Source: Trichostrongylus colubriformis
Taxonomy: Eukaryota > Nematoda > Chromadorea > Rhabditida > Trichostrongylidae
Length of the DNA stretch: 64,000 bases
Assembly (NCBI GenBank): GCA_963978905.1
Contig: OZ022260.1
Location: forward strand, 2,407,725-2,471,724
Direction of reading: 5' to 3'
Shown: positions 24,201-33,200 of the stretch, one piece after another
Layout of the letters: each line of letters starts with the position of its first letter
Position numbering within the stretch: position 1 is the first letter of the stretch
Program-made: the position numbers and the translations under genes
The notes under the pieces: model-generated
The model's database searches: none
What the model was told of the DNA's origin: nothing
Seen by the model: only the letters and a program-made list of their open reading frames with translations

Positions 24201-27200
24201 CTTACCAAGATCCTTCTCTTGATTTACCTTGTGGACTGGATTCTTCTTCTCCATTGGTCGACCATTTTCATTGGGAGAAATCATTCGAATGATGCGTATT
24301 TGATATATAATTGTTATCTTTTCCATTATGGTTTGATAACTTTCTCTTATTTTCAATGATCATTTTATTTATTTTTTTCATTTTATTTGAAAGCTTTTCA
24401 GAAAATGTACAGTAGGGTTTTTTTTAAAATAAGTAGTCCAGAAGATATATTATGTGAGCTATAATAATGTAATTTCTATAGGATAGATTGTTCGTGTGAA
24501 AGTTTCGAAGACACCACTGGAAAATATTTTTTATTATTGTTTTTGAAACATATTTTAAGATTTCTCTGATACTGTACATTATTTTTGAGTGTGATAGATC
24601 GGAGAACATATTAGTGAAAACAACGGAAAAATGTCCATTAGGTTGATTTTAATATCTTGAAGTTGTTAGATGATATTTATTTTGCCAATAGCCCAGTATC
24701 CGACAAATTGTAAGTTTCTACTTTTTAAAAAGTTATTGTAGTTGATAAAGTGTGTCTTAATGAATTTTGAAAGTTAGGTAAATGTTGAGGAAAGAGGTTT
24801 AAGACTACTGTTTGTTGCTCCCGTAATAAATCTAAATTTGATAGGTGACTTATTCAACTTTATTATAGCATAGATTATAGGTACAGTTGAATCTGATGTG
24901 TTATTGATGTAATTTATATCGTTAAATTTTCGATGTCTTTCAGCTGGCTTGATTTTCTGTATCTTTGTGTACATATGGATTCTTAGTTTTGGATGTTAAC
25001 GATAGTCACAATTTTTGTATGTAGCATTTTTACATACGATTCTATAGTTATTGCTAGCTTTATCTAATGGGCAAAAAAAAATATTGTTGTAACTTCCTAT
25101 TTCCGATTCGATGTGGTAATCAATGCAAAGTCAATCTGCATAGAGTTTGGGTTTCGAGGTTTTGAAGGATTTGTTTTGATAGTTTTGTGTGAATCTTTTG
25201 ATGTCAAGGTACTTAATTTGTATTTGCGTTGAATAACATCCTTATAGTTATCTACAGTCGTTTCAATCCAACTCTTTATTGAGTTTTTAGTGACAGGTGT
25301 TGGGATACTTACAACCTTCATCAAGTGAACTTTCTATCTGTTTATTATTAATAATATTGGTATCACCTGCGACCACATGTCCACGATATTGATCTACAGA
25401 TTTTTTGTTGATACCGTTTTCGCAGAGCATTGATTTTTAGGCATACCAACATTGCTGGGTGAGATTTTTTCTTTGGTGTTTTAGCTGAGTTTTCATATTT
25501 ATACACAACCCTGAAGGAAAACTAGATTTCGCTCTGGTTACAGCTGGTTTTGTAGTTAGCTGTCTGGTGGCAAGTTTACACACGGCAGACCACTCTGCTG
25601 ATCCTCAATTTATGTTCTGATTATTCCGCCTCCTAGAAACGGTAATCATTGCAGCAGGAGAGCTCGTCGCTTTTATGAAACTTTTCAACACATAGGAGAG
25701 ACGTACCTATGCAGGTAGAGTTGTAGGACGACCAAGTAGCTTTTGAGCAACGCGGCACTGTGCTGACAGTAAAACCAACCGAACAGATCACCACTGCATC
25801 TTCACCGTCTTCGTAAAATTCCTTTTCAAAATGACCATATTGCACTGGATACGATCGACAAATCGGTACTTTAAATAGCGCGGAATACATTGAGTAGAAC
25901 GCTGAAGCTTGAGAGAAGACCTACCCTTGAATGCAAAATTGAAATCCCACCAGCGATAGGAGGTACCATGTTCATCCATGGCACATACTCGGAATGGGTT
26001 TGTTGGCAGCGACCATACAGGAGCAAGGTACTTGGCATGAGAAAGTGGTTGAAGCGACGGGTTACCGATAAGAGTTGCCCCGAAATATGTTTTCTCCACT
26101 ACCGGACACGTCTGATCTAGAACATGCTCAGCTATTTGTGTTGACAAAGTAATCCAAATGCATATTTCGTGCAAACTAGTTGTGTGTAACCTCTGCAGCT
26201 CGGCATTGGTGTCCATTCGCCATTTATGCAAATACTCGTAGAGATGTTCCCTGGTAACCGGCCGAAGTCGCATCCGTAGTAGAGCGCAGTGCCATTGTGG
26301 TAGAGGTTCTCTTTACTGGATGAGGTCACTTCCAATGCATAGCCATTGTGGATAACAGGGAGAGGGCAAAAAATGACCTCACTGTCTGGAATACTCACCG
26401 ACTGACTAGGTTGTGAGAAAAGTTCTAGCCGGTTTAGCGCGTCCACAAGATAAATTTATATCAATCTTTGTACTGCAGAAAAGACTCTTTTTGGATGACT
26501 TCACGAATACTTGATTACTTTAATCTCAGCAAAGGCAACCACAAATGTGGGTACTGCAAGGGGAGAGGGTAAAGCATTGGATGGTACGCGTAATTCCTGG
26601 ATTCAAAATTGCAGAAATGAGAATGAATTGCTCAAATTTTCAATTGATCAAATCGCTTTCACTAAAACGGCAGGAGTGAGAGCGTCTATACCTGCCGGAG
26701 ATTTCTAAAAGTACTGGTCTTTCCCACACATGTGGTTGACCACCTCAACTAGCTTTGATTCAAAAAATCCAGAAAATGTGTGCCGTGCGACCCTCAGAGC
26801 AGCAATGTGCGTAATTGAAGCATTCCCAGGCTGAATTCCCTACTCGTCTATCATATTCATCAGGTCCAGCGCTGACTAAGCCCCACCTTTCCGAACATCT
26901 GAACAGTTCCTCGAATGGTGCTTATTTTGTGAGAAAAGATGCAGTCTGAGCAGAGTTATGATCTCCCGAACTCGAAATTGCGAAAGCGACTAAAAATCTC
27001 CTTACAACCTATTATTCGACACACTTCAGTAGGAATTGTCGGTACGTCAAAAAATTTCTTATTTTCGTAAGTTTCATGTCATCTTCCTGCGGAGCTTACT
27101 TGAACCTACAGTATCATTACTGGGAGGGCTTATTTCAACGTGCACACCGCCCATTTTGGTCAAGTTCTGTCCCGCTCAGTGTGCTACATTGCGACATTAA

Positions 27201-30200
27201 ATGAATACCTAGAAAGGCAAATCAATGGCGGTGAATATGAAAGTGAAAAGGCACATAAAGCGATGCCCGACGAGTGAGTTTTTGCGAGAAGGTATGGCCG
27301 TTGCAGTGGAAAGTAGAAAGGCTTCACTCAGATGCCAAAAGGAATGGTGTTGCCGATAATGAGCGACAACAGTGAGAGCGGCAGCGAGCGCCAATGAACG
27401 ACAGCAAGTAAAAGCAGAGATTAATGATCGCATATAAAACGCAGCTCGCAACAAGGCCTCTAGAGGAAAAATGATGTTGGACGGAGGATAACTTTATAGT
27501 CCTAAAAAAAGTCATTATCTTTTCATATTCGCAGATTACTGACTCACCTTTCCTGTAGTAACTCAGCGAGAGTCCTTTGGAGGTATTTGTGCCCTTGGAA
27601 AAAGTGAGCACATCGTCATGGCAATCTTTCTGGGATGATAACGAGTGATCTCGCTTCTGAATGCTACCACGTAAAAGAAGTCTGTAAAAATGATGTGTTT
27701 CCCTGCACGGGTTCCACCCACATGACCAACACTCGACAGCTTGGCAATTTGTTTTGTTTCATCGGATGCATCGGCACAATCGATGAAAGTGTCATTAACC
27801 GCGTTACTAGGAATACAACGAGTGTTATCAAGGCATCGAAATTGATCTGAATATATGGCTGGATTATCAATATGATTGGTTCAGAAGTATAGGAATTCAT
27901 CTGATCAGATGGCTGGATTCTCAGCTGATCGATCGACAAATTATCATCGAACACGGACCTCCCATGCAAGCGAAGGTCTCGCACAGTATTGGCAATCGCT
28001 CTGTGCAGTTAAGCAGACGCCAACCAGCAGTCGCTTGCGATCGCAGATCGAGCGCCACGCATTCGGTGCGAAGGTTAGTCGACAAATGCGGTTCATCGGT
28101 AGCCCACAGTGGATTGTAGATGGTGGTGCTCATGAAATCCCAGGCGATTTCCAGTTTACTTTGGTCTGCTGATACATTTAGACCTAAAATCGTCTGTAAA
28201 ATGCGGAATTACTCCATGGATCTGTAATGTGTGCAATGTCGCAGACATTTTCGTTGGATTCTGCTGTACTGCTGCCAATCAGAATTCTCATTGTGATTGC
28301 TATGTGCGAATCCGCATTCGTGAACCAATTTTTGGCATCGTCCAGAATGCTTCGAAAATTGCCAAGTGAGTAGACGGGTGCAGTGCTGTAGGAAAAGCGA
28401 TCAAGCGGCAGACCTTAGGGAGAAGAGGCCTTAGGCCCTCGTAAACAACACCAGGGCATTAGGTAGACGAACTATCTCAAAAGCAAGTAATGTTCATTGC
28501 AGAGGATGGCGGATGTACCGAAGCAGTCTATCTATGTCATTGGCGCAGCGGAAGAAGCTTTTTCAACGATGAAAGGAGTTAGCGTATAAGACGCCAACGA
28601 TTCGCCACAACTCGTTCGCCTTCTGTCGCACCGGTCCCAAAGTAACGTAGTAAACCCTAATCTTGCTCGGCTGTGCTCTGCGACGTCGCTTTCCTACGGT
28701 TAGTTGCTAAAGGCTTTTGCAGCATTTTCTATTGTTCAAGGTCGCATGTAGGAGGGGAGGGTCTGTTGAGAAAGGATCGTGAATCGCCGCGCCGCAAATT
28801 CCGGGCAACTTTAGTGTGGTGTTTGGTACGGCACTCGAGATGCCGATTCACACTGGGGGAAATAGTTGCGCCTCCGCCTCATACGTTACGTCATCCAAGA
28901 CTTCGTGCTTTGGACTCCCTTTTTTTATTGTGGATTACACACTTCAGTGTTGGCTTCCTTGTCTGTCAGATCTTCAAAATGGGGTCCATTCTTCCATACT
29001 TTGGCAATATATACGACCTGCAGCTGTTTTGGCTCAAATACCCGGTGGTATCATTTTTAGCACCTCGCTAAATGAAAAATGCTATATATATACAATATAA
29101 AAGAGAGGTGAATTGAAGAGAAATGCATATCATCAACTCGACATCGACACCTACAAAGAAAGGAGAGAAAAAAGGATAAGCAACGAAATAAATGAGGAAA
29201 AGTGGATGGCACGGATAAGCAAAGCGCGAAAATTGCTCCCCAGTGAAAGCCGCGTCGCGGCTACCGTATCACGCCGCATTGAATTCGTCCAAAATCCAGT
29301 TTTCTACCCACAGCCACCTCTCCTCCGTATTCTTCTAGTAGTGTTGCTGTAATTCTTTAATATGTTGAAACATATCTCATTCCTTTACGAAAAATCTTAC
29401 CTCATCTCAATGAGTTAAAATATTGTCAAATGATTACCACTAAATGATAAGATTCTAATAGCTCAATACGATTAGTGGTGCTTGATAGTCAAGGAAACCT
29501 CCGTACCTGTCCAGTAAATACCCGGTGGTACCACTGTCAATAGAGATCGTGCGATTAACCAATTTTGAAGCGTTATTCCGTGACTGTGTCCGAATCTGTA
29601 AATACTGTGACTCGTTTTGAATGGAGTGGTGTAACGTTGCATCGGTCCCCTACAATATTACAACTGGGTAGGCACTCTCCCGAACTGAAATGTGTATAAG
29701 GCAATGTGAGACTTCCAAAATTTATTCCAAAAGTCTCAAAACAGCTTTTACAAAACCGATTGAAAAAATTGGTTGCAAAAGATATTTTAGCCTTATAGGC
29801 AAGCTTTCGGCGCCTAGCGCCTTTATCAAGCCTGAAAATGTACAAAGTAGATTTTATTTATAGACTCTGTTTGAGAGTCTACAGTCGTATTTGTACTTAA
29901 TGACGACATATGTCTACAGTCGTACAAATAAGTACGTAGTACAGTATTTTATTTATAGACTCTCAAACAGAGTCTATAAATAAAATCTAATTTGTACATT
30001 TTCAGGCTTGATAAAGGCGCTAGGCGTCGAAAGCTTGCCTATAAGGTTAAAATATCTTTTGCAACCAATTTTTGCAATCTGTTTTGTTAAAGGTGTCTTG
30101 AGTCTTTTGGAATAAATTTTGGAAGTCTCACATTGCCTTATATACATTAGGATCAACGTGAGGCTTCAGGACAAGATAATGCTTAAGTACTCTCCCGAAC

Positions 30201-33200
30201 TGTTCAATCACCTGCTATCACACCGCCCACACGCTGAGTGTATCTGCTGCCTTTGTAATGTCGTCGCAAAGCTTTATTGGATAACAGTGCCTTGTAAAAG
30301 TTACCGAGTTTGTGCCATCCTATTAGACCTAATCGTAAGAGCACAATACCCGGAAGGCCTAGAAATCCGAGCCCAACTCACATATGACTTCTGCACATCC
30401 GGTTCGCGTCATGCCACGATTGGTTTCGCGCAAGAAATGGAAAAATGCACGACATTCCAGCCTGCTTCCATCCTGCAATGTTGAATGCTTTATTGACGCA
30501 AATTTTAGTGTAACATGATTTTATTATGTCACCCCAGTACTTTATTTTGATATTTTTTCCAAGTTAGCAATCGTCCATTTCACGGAGTTCCACTTGATGT
30601 GGAGTAAAAGCTGTGATCAGTCTTTTTTTACTCACTGCTTCCCTCACAGGCTCCACAACATTATATGGAATGTGGGAATGGATGTGAGCTTGAACTCTTT
30701 GTGAATTCAGATGACCAATTTCCACCCCTGCTCACGAAAATGCGCCCACTTGGATGACGCGTTAACACAATTGAGTGGGCACATTCGGAAGGATAATTTC
30801 GCTCACCGCAAATTTGTAGACATACGGTAATAGTGGAGAATCGAGTCTGAGGAAAGACGATGATTGCACTGTAGTGCGGTCTAACTGTCTATGAAAAAGT
30901 AGTGAAACTGTAGTGACGTGGAACAAAAAACTGCCTCCATATGAATGACGCATCAATAACGTACCGTAGTTGCCTTAGTGAATATACATCTTTCATCCAG
31001 TGGGGTAGTGTTCTTCCTATGTATTACTAATCCACCTTCTTTATTAGTATACCGAAAATCTGTAGGAGAAAAATGCAAATGTAGGAAATCGAAAAGGTGC
31101 TTTTCGCTGATTGCAGAATTGTTGCAGTAAAAATGAATCGCGCACAGAAAAACGAGTTTCTCCGTTACATATGTATTTATGTTGTATTTGTGTAATAAGG
31201 ATCGCATGCAATGTTTCGCTAGGAAAAGTGAGAATCCACCTAGGATACAGCTCCTGTTGGACGGGGTGGGGATTCATAATAAATGCCCAGTCCGCCACTC
31301 TGAAGAGGGGTATCTCACTTTTTGCGTGAAACTTTTCATGCGGCCCTTTATCAAACGAATACAACATAAATGCATGAGTATTAAAGAAACTTTTCGAGCA
31401 CGATTTCGTCAAACATGTGCTAATCAAATTGCGTCATCCAGACTAGCAGAGAAGGGAAGCGGAGGAAGAGATGACTCTTCGAAGTTGACAGAGTTTACGC
31501 GGTTAGCGGAATCACCCTCTACTATTGTGTAGTGGTAACAACACCTCCGGATGAGCTTCCTTTTCCCTTCACGCCAACTTATTCTTGCCGGGTGCGCAAG
31601 GTTTCCACAGGACTACACAGAAATTTCCTCAGACCTGCGAGGCATTTGCGGTGATTCAGAGTTTTCAATTCCTTTTTGTAATTTGCTGATTGTTTATTCA
31701 ATCAATTAATTAGGTACTTGTGACAGTGTTTTGTTTATGTTTATCATCATCTAATTGGCAACCAAGGGTATTGATAACCTCAAGAAACCGCTGCTGCCTC
31801 TTGGGTTCCATTCATATTTTGCCACACAATAGCAATTGCGCTCGCATCGCCGAGTATGAACGCAGCCTCAAAAAGCCAGTGAAACAGAGCAAAAAAATTC
31901 CCGCTTTTCTTTTGGATGACTGACAACAAGTCCCACTATCACTCGAAAACTGGTAAACAGACAGGTTTCAAAAACATGAAAGGATAAAGTATCCAACCCT
32001 TCTTGAGACACACCATGCATTTCACTTCCAATAACAATCGTGGCTTATGCAGTCAGTGTGGGGGCTAGTCAGCCAAACAATAGAAAAGCCAGTTTTATAA
32101 CATCCCAGACGAATCTGGTGCAGACTCAACGAAGGGCAATAGACCACAAATTCGAGTGCCCTGGGCGCGCATTTATGGGGGTGACTCTTGACATAAGCGC
32201 TGCAACGGCGCTACTTGCCGCTACATATACCACTTCCGCCCAATGGCTGAACACCTAATTTCTTTGAGATCTTTGTTTCACGAAGGCGTTCGATTAGGTG
32301 GAACCCTCGAAGGTGTGGGAAGCGCTGGAATAGCGGCGTGGAGAGGCGCTACGTGAATATGCTGAGCAAGTGCTATACACATTGCACGACGGTGTGTCGG
32401 CCTTTTCATGATGACGTCGGGGTAGCTGTGGAGAAAGGAGTATGGCAGGGAGATCCCATCTTCCCAAACCTTTTCTCTGCTTTCCTTGAATCAACGTTTC
32501 GTCGTTGCGACTAGCGCCAATCTGAAGTTACCTCGACGGGAATCGCCTGAACCATCTGCGATTTGCGGACGACGTCGTGCTGATTACCACTTCACGTCAT
32601 GCTGATTACCACTGAGGAGGCCAACGTGATGCTCTGCAGCTTGGATACTGAAGAAGGGTCGAAGGCAGGCCTTGTGATCAACAAATCCAAGACGAAGCTC
32701 ATGAGGAACGTCAATGCAAGGCAGACTCCTGTGGTTTTGAACAGAGATCTGGTCGAGGCGTCAGCGAATATGTCTGCCTGGGGCGTCTACTGAACATGAA
32801 AAACGATTTGAAACCGGAGCTAGCAAGGCGTCGGAAAGCAGCTTGGGCGGCGCTCAACTCCATCAAAAGCGTCGCTGAAGTCACGAAGGACACGAAGCTC
32901 AAGGCTGAGCTATTTGAAATGGTAGTCCTACCAGCCATGTGCTACGGATGCGAAACGTGGGCGCTTACGAAATCCAACGAAGACGAACTCAGAACACTAC
33001 AGGCTTCTCCAGAGCGTCGACTTGTTGGACTCACTCTTTGGCGACGGCGCGAACTCGGCCTTCATAACGTCGACGTGAGATCGAGCGAAAGTACGAGATG
33101 TGATTCAACACTGCGAAAAGGCGAAACACAGGTTTGCCGGACATCTGATGAGGCGAAACGACGGCCGATGGAGCAAAACAACTGTGTTGTGGTAATCTCG

